From assembly GCA_947624315.1 (NCBI GenBank), contig CANQJU010000020.1, forward strand, positions 1-11,110: a stretch of 11,110 nt of DNA, read 5' to 3'. The notes under the pieces were generated by a model, which was not told the DNA's origin, searched no databases, and was given only the letters and a program-made list of their open reading frames with translations. A program made the position numbers and the translations under genes. This stretch comes from an uncultured Bacilli bacterium (GTDB lineage: Bacteria > Bacillota_I > Bacilli_A > ML615J-28 > CAG-698). Each line of letters opens with the position of its first letter. Within the stretch, counting starts at the first letter, position 1. This document shows, piece after piece, positions 1 through 6,384 of the stretch.

Positions 1-270
1 AATGTCTTGAATTGGAGAACGAAAAACTCCTTCTTCTGTTAAACGATCAATTTCGATACTTAGTTGTACAATATGAAAAATATCACGATATGATAGAATT
101 TTTTCAACACTTTCAATACATGTTTTCATTGAAATATTAGGATTGTACTTTGATTGTTGACGAAAAGCAATTTTAGCAATATCTTCAATTGATACTCCTC
201 TTTCTTGTAATCGATCACGATTCATATTAAACATTTCTTCTCTTGAAAAATAAACTCTTTTATTGTCCAT
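1..270 (-). CDS. pgpA: Phosphatidylglycerophosphatase A-like protein (YutG/PgpA family), N-terminal part only
   Basis: The first 90 codons of a leftward gene that runs off the left edge. The start ATG (268-270) overlaps the fmt stop codon as TAATG, and an AGGAG (278-282) lies 7 nt upstream inside fmt, so the genes are translationally coupled. The visible protein begins MDNKRVYFSREEMFNMNRDR and continues with RGVSIEDIAKIAF at about 24-36, then a 'KYNPNISMKTCIESVEKIL' helix, 'EIDRLTEEG' and 'PIQDI'. This is the pattern I remember for the helical N-terminal part of Bacillus YutG-type PgpA proteins. Family members remove phosphate from phosphatidylglycerol phosphate, or a related lipid phosphate, at the membrane. 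The catalytic part is outside the window, so the activity is inferred. A position next to fmt is not the usual Bacillus arrangement. No tryptophan is visible. Confidence 0.78.
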   Translation of the reverse strand, partial: MDNKRVYFSREEMFNMNRDRLQERGVSIEDIAKIAFRQQSKYNPNISMKTCIESVEKILSYRDIFHIVQLSIEIDRLTEEGVFRSPIQDI

Positions 271-1208
271 TAATTCTCTCCTATTCTTTTGCCAATAGAT
301 AAGATTTTCTTTCCTTGACCATTAATAAAATCTCTTGCACTCATTTTATTCTTAGATGGTAATTGTACTTCTAAAATAGAAATAGCTGTTCCATTTGCAC
401 ATGATATATCAAAATGATCTTTATAGATACCCACAATCCTACCTACTTCAGCATTGTATTTTTCCTTACTGATATAACTATTATACACTTTTATTGTCAA
501 ATTTTCAATAGTAAAATATGCACCAGGATTAGGATTTAAGCCTCTTATTTGATTGAAAACACCTAAAGCATCTTTATTAAAATCTAATAATTCATCTTCT
601 TTTGTTAAATTATAGGCATATGTGGCTTCATCATTATTTTGTTTAATAGGTTTTATCGTTCCTTTTTCTAATTTATCAATTACACCTAAAATCATTTCAC
701 TACCTAATATACTTAACTTTTCAAAAACTGTTTTTTGATTATCACTATCTAAAATAGGAAGTTTTTGTATTTCTAAAATATCTCCTGCGTCCATTGCTTT
801 TTCCATGTACATAATAGTAATTCCCGTTTCTTTTTCTCCATTTATAATAGCTCGTTGAATAGGAGCTCCACCTCTATACTTTGGTAGCAATGAACCATGG
901 ACATTAATAGAATGATATTTAGGATAATACAAAACCTTTTCGGGGATTAATTGTCCATAAGCAGCAGTAACAATTAAATCAACTTGACAATCAATAATCG
1001 GTTGATAATCTTTTCTTATCTTTTCAGGTTGAAAAACATTTAAGTTATGTTTAAGTGCACACTCTTTAATGGGAGAGGCAATCATAGTTTTCTTTCGATA
1101 ATTATATTGATCTGGTTGAGTAACTACTAAAACAACATTATGTTTTTCTAAAATCTTTTCAAGTATTGGGACAGCAAATTCTGGTGTCCCCATAAAAATA
1201 ATATTCAT
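270..1208 (-). CDS. fmt: Methionyl-tRNA formyltransferase
   Basis: Formylates Met-tRNA(fMet) with 10-formyl-tetrahydrofolate so that it can start translation; cytosolic. The 312 residues match the family length. The N-terminal formyltransferase fold starts MNIIFMGTPEFAVPIL. The catalytic Asn and His are N102 and H104 in INVHGSLLPKYRGGAPIQRA, and the catalytic Asp is D140 in AMDAGD, matching E. coli N106, H108 and D144. The C-terminal tRNA-binding OB-like domain covers about 205-312. The start ATG has AGGAG (1214-1218) 5 nt upstream, overlapping the priA TAG stop, and the priA-fmt gap is 8 nt. Usually def lies beside fmt, but it is absent here. Two normally conserved tryptophans are replaced: the 'IDW' position reads LDF (about 209-211), and 'PWPGA' reads PNPGA. 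The usual GRK of the basic loop after QPD reads YRK. Confidence 0.97.
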   Translation of the reverse strand: MNIIFMGTPEFAVPILEKILEKHNVVLVVTQPDQYNYRKKTMIASPIKECALKHNLNVFQPEKIRKDYQPIIDCQVDLIVTAAYGQLIPEKVLYYPKYHSINVHGSLLPKYRGGAPIQRAIINGEKETGITIMYMEKAMDAGDILEIQKLPILDSDNQKTVFEKLSILGSEMILGVIDKLEKGTIKPIKQNNDEATYAYNLTKEDELLDFNKDALGVFNQIRGLNPNPGAYFTIENLTIKVYNSYISKEKYNAEVGRIVGIYKDHFDISCANGTAISILEVQLPSKNKMSARDFINGQGKKILSIGKRIGEN

Positions 1209-1216
1209 AAGTTCTC

Positions 1217-3430
1217 CTAACTAAAATTACGTGGATATCTTTCAAATTGAATTACAACTTTTTTATCTTTGAATTTATTTTCCACTTCTTCAATGATTTG
1301 TAATACTTTTTCATAATAATTATGTTTTAATATAATTTGAACACCTTTATATTTTTGTAAATAAATTGGTCCTAAAACATCAGCATTTTCTTTAATAATT
1401 GTTGTAAAAATCTTTTTGAAATAATTAGCACAATAATACATATCTTTATATGGACCAATAATAATCAAACGATTTATTTCACAAAATGGAGGATAGAAAA
1501 ATTGTTGACGATTTTTAATCTCCATATCATAGTATAAATCATAATTATTTTGAATTACTGAGGAAATAAGAGGATTATCTAAATGATATCCTTGTACTAA
1601 AGTAACACATTCTTGATGATTTTGACATTCAGATAACATTTGATATGTATATTCATTGCTACGATAATCACTGCTATTTAAGAATTGATCTAAATTAATA
1701 ATTCCTAATAATCTTATTTGATTGCTGAAAATAGATAATACATTTCTTGTACCTATAATAATATCAACATCTTGATTTTCAATCATTAACAAAGCATCAT
1801 GATAATCACTTGTAGTTTTAATGGTGTCACTATCCATTTGCAATACTTTAGCATTAGGATAAAGAATTTCAAGTTTTTCTTTGAGATTTTCTAAACCATT
1901 ATAAAGATTAGTAAAACTGCGACATCCACAATGGCTACAACTCAATTCTTCTATCTTTCTTCCACAATATTTACACTTTGTTTCTTCTTTTTCCTTGTAA
2001 TATGTTAAAGGTATTTCACATTTAGGGCACTTCAAAACTTCCCCACAGTTTCTACAAACCATATAATTGCTATAGCCTTTGCTATTGAGCATTAAAACTA
2101 CTTGTTGTTTATTATTTAAACATTTACTAATTTCTTCATTCAATCTTTTTGAAATTAAACTTGTTTCTCCATACTCTTTATTCATATCAACTAAAATAAG
2201 TTTATTTTGCTCTTCGACTAAATATTTCAATAAAATATATTTTGCCATTACATATTTATAGTAGCTTTCAACTTGAGCACAACTTGTTGATAAGATCAAC
2301 TTAGCATTATGATATTGGCTGCGAAATTCTAAAGCCTTAATCGTATTATATTTAGGAGTATATTCATTTAAATAATTAAAGTCATTTTCATTAACTACTA
2401 TAATCATTCCCAAATTATTAATTGGTAAAAAGGCTCCAATTTTAGTAGTTATAATAATATCAAATTCATCCTTTAAAACCTTTATATATTGTGAATAATA
2501 ATCTCCATTATTTAAATCATTGGCGAAAGTCAAAAGTCGATAGCCTTCTAAATTTCTCTTAAAATATCTTGATACTTTAAAATTATCTAATAATGTAGGT
2601 GTTACAATTAATACTTTTTCACCATTATTAACCGCTTTACAAGCTTCATATAAATAAAAATCTAATTTAAAATTCTCATCGTTTGTGAAAAACAAAAATG
2701 GTTTTCCTGATAAACTTTCATATTTATCAATTATAGTTCTTTGATCAAAGGAAAAGGAAAAACTTTTTTTAATATTTCTCGTTTCATTATTACTAGAATC
2801 TATTAAAAAATCTTCTTCACAAAGTAAATATTCTTCTTTTACTAAAGCTTGAATCAAAAAGATACTACAACCAACACCTTCTTTAATATCATCGCTTGTA
2901 CAATGAGGATTTCTTTGGACAAATCTAATGCAATCCAATCTTTTAGCTGTTAAACTATTAAATAAATGTTCATACATTGGATTTATTTTATAAAACTTTT
3001 CCTTTTTATTTTTACCATAATGGAAAATATCATAAGTCAATTCCAAATTTCCCTTTTTGATTTCTTTTAAAATCTTTGGATATTTTTTTAATGTTTCCTT
3101 TTGAATAGCAATTTTATTTTTTCCATACATTGCTTCTAAAGCATAAACTAATAAACATTTTGTTTGATATTTTATGTATTTAGCAAGTTCAATTTGCTCA
3201 CGACTTAATTCTTGTGAATAATCTAAAACTTCGATGATTTCTTTGACTTCCCCTTGATAATCGCATTCATCACTAATTTCAATAACATATCCCAATATTT
3301 TTCTAATTCCAAAATTAACTAATACCCTACTTCCTATCCCAACAAATTCTTCCAATTCATGAGGTATACGATATGAGTACATGATATCAACATCAGATGC
3401 TTTAATATCAACAACAACATTTGCAAACAT
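1217..3430 (-). CDS. priA: PriA-family primosomal protein with degenerate helicase motifs
   Basis: PriA recognises abandoned replication forks and starts reloading of the replicative helicase. I choose the ATG at 3430 (737 aa) because GGAGG (3439-3443) lies 8 nt upstream; the ATG at 3445 lacks such a site. The N-terminal fork-binding domain is present (VGIGSRVLVNFGIRK near 30-45). The eight-cysteine zinc domain is intact (C459, C462, C468, C471, C486, C489, C498, C501), as is the C-terminal RQQFFYPPF (641-649). The motor is not intact. GVTGSGKT reads TNDENFKL (249-256), DEEH reads VNEN (346-349), GSATP reads STSCA (381-385), GTGTQ reads YNGLE, the motif V tail AKGLDF reads LSIFSN, and GRAGR reads NHQEC (604-608). 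The frame is uninterrupted and the family length is normal, so it is not an ordinary pseudogene. ATPase loss is inferred. Actinobacterial PriA proteins without helicase motifs are a precedent. Confidence 0.93.
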   Translation of the reverse strand: MFANVVVDIKASDVDIMYSYRIPHELEEFVGIGSRVLVNFGIRKILGYVIEISDECDYQGEVKEIIEVLDYSQELSREQIELAKYIKYQTKCLLVYALEAMYGKNKIAIQKETLKKYPKILKEIKKGNLELTYDIFHYGKNKKEKFYKINPMYEHLFNSLTAKRLDCIRFVQRNPHCTSDDIKEGVGCSIFLIQALVKEEYLLCEEDFLIDSSNNETRNIKKSFSFSFDQRTIIDKYESLSGKPFLFFTNDENFKLDFYLYEACKAVNNGEKVLIVTPTLLDNFKVSRYFKRNLEGYRLLTFANDLNNGDYYSQYIKVLKDEFDIIITTKIGAFLPINNLGMIIVVNENDFNYLNEYTPKYNTIKALEFRSQYHNAKLILSTSCAQVESYYKYVMAKYILLKYLVEEQNKLILVDMNKEYGETSLISKRLNEEISKCLNNKQQVVLMLNSKGYSNYMVCRNCGEVLKCPKCEIPLTYYKEKEETKCKYCGRKIEELSCSHCGCRSFTNLYNGLENLKEKLEILYPNAKVLQMDSDTIKTTSDYHDALLMIENQDVDIIIGTRNVLSIFSNQIRLLGIINLDQFLNSSDYRSNEYTYQMLSECQNHQECVTLVQGYHLDNPLISSVIQNNYDLYYDMEIKNRQQFFYPPFCEINRLIIIGPYKDMYYCANYFKKIFTTIIKENADVLGPIYLQKYKGVQIILKHNYYEKVLQIIEEVENKFKDKKVVIQFERYPRNFS

Positions 3431-3438
3431 AAATTTAA

Positions 3439-3443
3439 CCTCC
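3439..3443 (-). promoter_or_regulatory. Ribosome binding site that fixes the priA start
   Basis: GGAGG on the minus strand, 8 nt before the ATG at 3430. It lies downstream of the alternative in-frame ATG at 3445, which has no such site and sits within a few bases of the predicted transcription start. The shorter priA reading is therefore favoured. Confidence 0.8.
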
Positions 3444-3453
3444 ATATATAATT

Positions 3454-3482
3454 ATCTTAACATAAAAACAATAAAATGTAAA
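3454..3482 (-). promoter_or_regulatory. Predicted promoter for priA-fmt-pgpA
   Basis: On the minus strand, TTTACA (3477-3482, one mismatch to TTGACA), a 17-nt spacer and TAAGAT (3454-3459, four of six matches to TATAAT) form a plausible vegetative promoter. It lies just after the rpoZ terminator-like hairpin and would start RNA near 3447, leaving a leader of about 16 nt that contains the priA GGAGG. In such AT-rich DNA, single promoter matches are weak evidence; the position between a terminator and a gene start is the main support. Confidence 0.5.
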
Positions 3483-3515
3483 ATAAAAAATTCCTTATTC
3501 ATTGGATAAGGAATT
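3481..3515 (-). terminator. Intrinsic terminator overlapping the end of rpoZ
   Basis: On the minus strand, AATTCCTTAT (3506-3515) pairs perfectly with ATAAGGAATT (3489-3498) around a 7-nt loop. It is followed by TTTTATTT (3481-3488). The 5' arm and loop encode the last six residues of omega, and the stop codon TAA (3495-3497) is inside the 3' arm. A ribosome finishing rpoZ would cover the hairpin, so termination may depend on translation state. The stem has only four G-C pairs, so it may be a partial terminator. Confidence 0.6.
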
Positions 3516-3734
3516 ATCTTTAGGTTCAACTATTACAATTTTATCATTAATTATTTCTTCTAAAGCCACACCTAAAGGCTTTTTACTACGTGGATTGGAA
3601 ATTAATGGTTCATTGCCAGCTTCTAATTCTTTGGCTCTTTTTGCAGCAGCAACTACTAATTTATATTTTGAATTAGTCTTTTCTGTCAATTGGTCAATAG
3701 AAGGATATCTAATACCATCTTTATTTTCGCTCAT
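3495..3734 (-). CDS. rpoZ: DNA-directed RNA polymerase omega subunit
   Basis: The small omega subunit helps the beta' subunit fold and join RNA polymerase. The 79 residues contain the family core IRYPSIDQLTEKTNSKY at about 8-24, then LVVAAAKRAKELE (26-38). KKPLGVALEEIINDKI (about 51-66) corresponds to the conserved 'kpv..ALeEi..gki' region. The start ATG directly abuts the gmk stop (TAAATG), and its GGAGG lies in the last codons of gmk, so the two genes are coupled. Gene order gmk-rpoZ-priA follows the Bacillus pattern, without the usual coaBC. The last codons form one arm of a terminator hairpin. No unusual substitutions were seen. Confidence 0.96.
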   Translation of the reverse strand: MSENKDGIRYPSIDQLTEKTNSKYKLVVAAAKRAKELEAGNEPLISNPRSKKPLGVALEEIINDKIVIVEPKDNSLSNE

Positions 3735-4355
3735 TTATTTCACCTCCAATAATTTTTTATATTTATCAATAGTTCTTTCTGTTTTAGCGTGTTCAGCACG
3801 AATAATAGCGATGATTTTATCAGCCGCATTACTAACTTCATCATTAACAACGATATAATCATACATATATGCTAAACCTATTTCCCTCTTAGCTTTTTCA
3901 CATCTCTCTTTTATGGCCTCTAATGATTCAGTTCCCCGGCTATGCAACCTATTTTTTAAAGCTTCAATTGAAGGAGGAGCAATAAAAATAAAAATAGCAT
4001 CCTTCATCTTCTCTTTAACTTGCATAGCTCCTTGAACTTCGATTTCCAAAACAACTTCTTTTCCTAATTTTAGCTGTTCTTCAACCTTATCTAAAGGAGT
4101 ACCATAATAATTATTAACAAATTCAGCATACTCTAACATTTTTCCATCTTTGATTTTTTGCTCGAACTCCTCACGAGTAACAAAAAAATATTCTCGGCCA
4201 TTTACCTCTCCTGCACGGGGTTCTCTAGTGGTCATTGATACTGAATATACTAAATCGTGTCCTTCCATTTTAAATAGAGCTTCTCTTACTGTTCCCTTAC
4301 CTACTCCTGACGGACCAGATAAGACTATTAACAGACCTTTTTCATCTAATTTCAT
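3735..4355 (-). CDS. gmk: Guanylate kinase
   Basis: Phosphorylates GMP to GDP with ATP in the cytosol, feeding GTP and dGTP supply. The 206 residues match the usual length. The P-loop is GPSGVGKGT (14-22). The GMP-binding region includes S38, TTREPR (42-47), GREYFF (53-58) and YGTP (84-87). The lid carries the conserved RGTE (140-143) and KAKREIG (154-160). The usual 'EIDVQGA' reads EIEVQGA (104-110), a conservative D-to-E change at E106. The start ATG has GAGGTC (4361-4366) 5 nt upstream and follows a good promoter. It is the first gene of the leftward gmk-rpoZ-priA-fmt cluster. The remA and yicC-like genes that precede gmk in Bacillus are not here; rqcH is instead divergent to it. Confidence 0.97.
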   Translation of the reverse strand: MKLDEKGLLIVLSGPSGVGKGTVREALFKMEGHDLVYSVSMTTREPRAGEVNGREYFFVTREEFEQKIKDGKMLEYAEFVNNYYGTPLDKVEEQLKLGKEVVLEIEVQGAMQVKEKMKDAIFIFIAPPSIEALKNRLHSRGTESLEAIKERCEKAKREIGLAYMYDYIVVNDEVSNAADKIIAIIRAEHAKTERTIDKYKKLLEVK

Positions 4356-4378
4356 ATATTGACCTCTAATTTATTAAT

Positions 4379-4407
4379 ATTATACACCTTTTTTTATCAA
4401 ATGAAAA
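4379..4407 (-). promoter_or_regulatory. Predicted promoter for gmk-rpoZ
   Basis: On the minus strand, TTTTCA (4402-4407), a spacer of exactly 17 nt and a perfect TATAAT (4379-4384). Transcription would start near 4372, leaving a leader of about 17 nt with the gmk GAGGTC site. This is the best promoter match in the window and lies where a divergent intergenic region should carry one. Confidence 0.72.
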
Positions 4408-4453
4408 GTTTTTTTTATATTCTTTTATCCATAAAATAAAAAAATTATATTTA

Positions 4454-4484
4454 TCTACAATTTTTTATAAAATTGTGTTAAAAT
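4454..4484 (+). promoter_or_regulatory. Predicted promoter for rqcH
   Basis: TAAAAT (4479-4484) is a reasonable -10 box, 18 nt before the rqcH ATG. The only -35-like match is TCTACA (4454-4459), with a long 19-nt spacer, so the -35 is poor. The spacer holds the perfect inverted repeat described separately. A weak promoter helped or blocked by a regulator would fit, but this is inference. The Shine-Dalgarno is GAGG (4491-4494), 8 nt before the ATG. Confidence 0.5.
4457..4476. repeat. Perfect 8-bp inverted repeat in the rqcH promoter spacer
   Basis: ACAATTTT (4457-4464) and AAAATTGT (4469-4476) are exact reverse complements around TTAT. The repeat ends 2 nt before the predicted -10 box of rqcH. 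It could be an operator for a dimeric DNA-binding protein. The arms are AT-rich, so chance remains possible. It lies upstream of the expected transcription start and is unlikely to act as RNA for rqcH. Confidence 0.5.
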
Positions 4485-4502
4485 GATAACGAGGCGATTA
4501 TT

Positions 4503-6092
4503 ATGAATATTGATGGTGTTTTTTTACATCATTTAATTAATGAAGTAAAACCGACAATTGAGGGAATGAGAATAAACAAATTTATTGTTATTAATCAAAA
4601 TGAATTTGCCTTTTTATTGCAAAATAAAACATATTTGTATTTTTGCCTTAATAGCAATTCTCCTCATTTTCGTTTAACCAAAAAAGAAATAACAAAATCA
4701 GATAAAAATACACCTTTCTATGCAGTGTTAAAAAAATATTGCGAATCTAGTATTATTAATAGTATTTCTCAATATGATAATGATCGCATAGCTATAATTG
4801 ATATTACTCATTTTGATGAGCTCGGCTATACATCAAATATTAAACTTATTATTGAATTATTTGGTCGTAATAGTAATGCCATTTTAACTAATAATGATTA
4901 TATTATAATAGATTGTTTTAAACGCCTATTGCCTAATGAAGATGATTTAAGAATTTTACTACCAAAGGTGGAATATAAATTTGAAAAATCACAACTAATT
5001 AATCCTTTTATAGAACAAGGTAATTTAATTACTAATTCTTTTAATGGAGTAAGCAATTTATGTTTTAATGAAATGCAATTTGTTAAAAACCAAGATATTA
5101 TCAAACAAAACACTAATCCATCATTAATTAAATCATCTAATAAGGTATATTTTTATGCTTTCCCCTTAACATATTTAAATGGAGAAATAATTAAATATGA
5201 TACTTTATCAAATCTTTTAGAATATTATTACTATGATTTAAAAGCTGAAAATCATGCTAGTGATGAACAAAATATTATTAACAATTATTTGTTTAAAGCT
5301 ATAAAAAGATGTGAAGCCAAACTTATTAAACAACAAAAAGAGATAAAGGAAGCTCAAGACAACTTAATTTATGAAAAAATAGGAAACTTATTGGCTAATA
5401 ATCTTCATTTGATTAAAAAACAAGATACCAAAATAATTGTCAATGATTTTTATAATAACAATGAAGAAATTACTATTTCTCTTAATCCACAATTATCACC
5501 AAGTGATAACCTAAATTATTATTTCAATAAATATAAAAAAGCTAAAAGATCTTTAGAAGTCATAAATGAGCAAATAGAGAACACAAAGAAAGAAATTGAT
5601 TACTATAATTGCTTGTTAGAACAAGTAAAAATATCTAGAAATCAAGATTTAAGAGAAATATTAGATGAGTTAAAAATTAAAAAAACTTCTACTGCTAAAG
5701 CCAAAAAGCTTTTGCCAAATATTACTATTTATGAAGATGATAAAGGTAATCGTATATATGTTGGTAAAAATAATATTCAAAACAATTATTTAACCAATAG
5801 TTTTGCGAAAAACGATGATATCTTTTTCCATACGCAAGGATATTCGGGAAGTCATACTATTTTAAGGTCAACTAATCCCACAATGGATATAATTGAAATG
5901 GCAGCAATGGTAGCATCATATTATTCACAAAGTCGAAATTCGAGCAATGTGGCAGTAGATTATGTATTAAAAAAATATGTTAAAAAAGTGCCAGGAACAT
6001 TTGGCTCATTTGTAACCTATACAAATCAAAAAACTATTTTTGTTACTCCAAAAATCGAAATTATTGAAAAGAAACTAAAGAAAATAAAATAA
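4503..6092 (+). CDS. rqcH: Rqc2/NEMF-family (NFACT) protein RqcH, ribosome quality control; annotated historically as fibronectin-binding FbpA
   Basis: In the Bacillus RqcH model, the protein binds stalled 50S subunits with peptidyl-tRNA and recruits tRNA-Ala to add C-terminal alanine tails that mark the chain for degradation. The 529 residues are somewhat shorter than the roughly 570 of B. subtilis. NFACT-N starts MNIDGVFLHHLINE, with DR at D94-R95 matching the tRNA-contact DR motif, and FGRNSNAIL at 120-128. A helical coiled-coil middle runs from about 255 to 395. NFACT-R contains NRIYVGKNNIQNNYL (416-430), FFHTQGYSGSH (441-451) and TNQKTIFVTP (507-516). The usual Trp of the 'WFH' step is Phe. 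It is the only rightward gene and has its own promoter and terminator. In B. subtilis the same gene lies near gmk-rpoZ-priA. The older adhesin name reflects surface binding reports in cocci; no signal peptide is present. Confidence 0.92.
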   Translation: MNIDGVFLHHLINEVKPTIEGMRINKFIVINQNEFAFLLQNKTYLYFCLNSNSPHFRLTKKEITKSDKNTPFYAVLKKYCESSIINSISQYDNDRIAIIDITHFDELGYTSNIKLIIELFGRNSNAILTNNDYIIIDCFKRLLPNEDDLRILLPKVEYKFEKSQLINPFIEQGNLITNSFNGVSNLCFNEMQFVKNQDIIKQNTNPSLIKSSNKVYFYAFPLTYLNGEIIKYDTLSNLLEYYYYDLKAENHASDEQNIINNYLFKAIKRCEAKLIKQQKEIKEAQDNLIYEKIGNLLANNLHLIKKQDTKIIVNDFYNNNEEITISLNPQLSPSDNLNYYFNKYKKAKRSLEVINEQIENTKKEIDYYNCLLEQVKISRNQDLREILDELKIKKTSTAKAKKLLPNITIYEDDKGNRIYVGKNNIQNNYLTNSFAKNDDIFFHTQGYSGSHTILRSTNPTMDIIEMAAMVASYYSQSRNSSNVAVDYVLKKYVKKVPGTFGSFVTYTNQKTIFVTPKIEIIEKKLKKIK

Positions 6093-6139
6093 AAAAAACC
6101 CTTAAATATCTTTATATATTATAGATTTAAGGGTTTTTT
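6091..6139. terminator. Strong bidirectional intrinsic terminator between rqcH and the Cse60-like gene
   Basis: AAAAAACCCTTAAAT (6093-6107) pairs perfectly over 15 bp with ATTTAAGGGTTTTTT (6125-6139), with a 17-nt loop. The stem ends in six T on the plus strand, and eight A (6091-6098) give a T run on the minus strand. It can therefore stop both the rightward rqcH transcript and the leftward transcript of the small gene at 6173-6340. The A run begins within the rqcH stop codon. Confidence 0.88.
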
Positions 6140-6172
6140 AATTGCTTATTAAATAAATTTTTTCTATTAATA

Positions 6173-6340
6173 TTATTCATAAATTATCATAGCACTATAG
6201 CAATATATTTGTTCACGATTATCATACATAATAGCCACTTGATATTTAATATCGATAACATTGATTTCACTATCTAAAAAATCATTTATATCGTTTTCTA
6301 AATCTTTCTCATGGCTTTCATCAAATATTTTTACCTTCAT
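6173..6340 (-). CDS. cse60: Cse60-family small protein
   Basis: A 55-residue leftward gene. It begins MKVKIFDESHEKDLENDIND, contains VIDIKYQVAI (28-37) and ends EQIYCYSAMIIYE (43-55). This fits the pattern I remember for the Cse60 family ('vFDeeHEkdLE', 'dIqysva', 'EQIYCfSAlivY'), named after a B. subtilis sigma-E sporulation gene of unknown biochemical role. The ATG has GGAG (6348-6351) 7 nt upstream. The protein is acidic with no signal peptide or membrane segment, and is probably a small alpha/beta fold. Homologues also occur in bacteria not known to sporulate, so the name does not prove sporulation. A hairpin containing its ribosome binding site separates it from nth. TAA at 6173-6175 ends it shortly before the shared terminator. 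The gene call is firm; the family assignment is from memory. Confidence 0.78.
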   Translation of the reverse strand: MKVKIFDESHEKDLENDINDFLDSEINVIDIKYQVAIMYDNREQIYCYSAMIIYE

Positions 6341-6380
6341 AAAAAAACTCCATTTCTTTTTTATTATAAAAGAAATGAAG
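6341..6380 (-). terminator. Terminator-like hairpin after nth that also holds the SD and a TATAAT box of the small gene
   Basis: On the minus strand, CTTCATTTCTTTT (6368-6380) pairs with AAAAGAAATGGAG (6348-6360) over 13 bp with one T-G wobble, loop ATAATAA, followed by seven T (6341-6347). This is the layout of an intrinsic terminator for the recG-nth operon. The 3' arm contains the GGAG ribosome binding site of the gene at 6340. The loop and top of the 5' arm form TATAAT (6363-6368), a possible -10 box; the nearest -35-like hexamer, ATGACA (6390-6395), is 21 nt away, which is too far. Low G-C content makes the hairpin modest in strength. Confidence 0.5.
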
Positions 6381-6384
6381 TGAT

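Noticed and set aside
1217..3445. PriA as a decaying pseudogene or an unrelated protein.
   Set aside because: The frame is intact over 737 codons, it has a strong ribosome binding site, all eight zinc-binding cysteines and conserved terminal regions. A pseudogene at this AT content would be expected to have stops.
3431..3445. Upstream ATG at 3445 as the priA start.
   Set aside because: It has no ribosome binding site and is almost at the predicted transcript start, while the ATG at 3430 has GGAGG at good spacing.
3502..3858. Rightward open frame opposite rpoZ and gmk.
   Set aside because: It lies antisense to two firmly identified genes, has no credible ribosome binding site or family resemblance, and is best explained as a shadow frame.
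4356..4502. Riboswitch or T-box leader in the divergent intergenic region.
   Set aside because: Predicted leaders are only about 15-20 nt on each side, and no structured or conserved RNA element is visible.
6140..6172. Short non-coding gap between the bidirectional terminator and the Cse60-like gene, considered as a regulatory site.
   Set aside because: Only AT-rich sequence with no clear repeat, promoter or hairpin.
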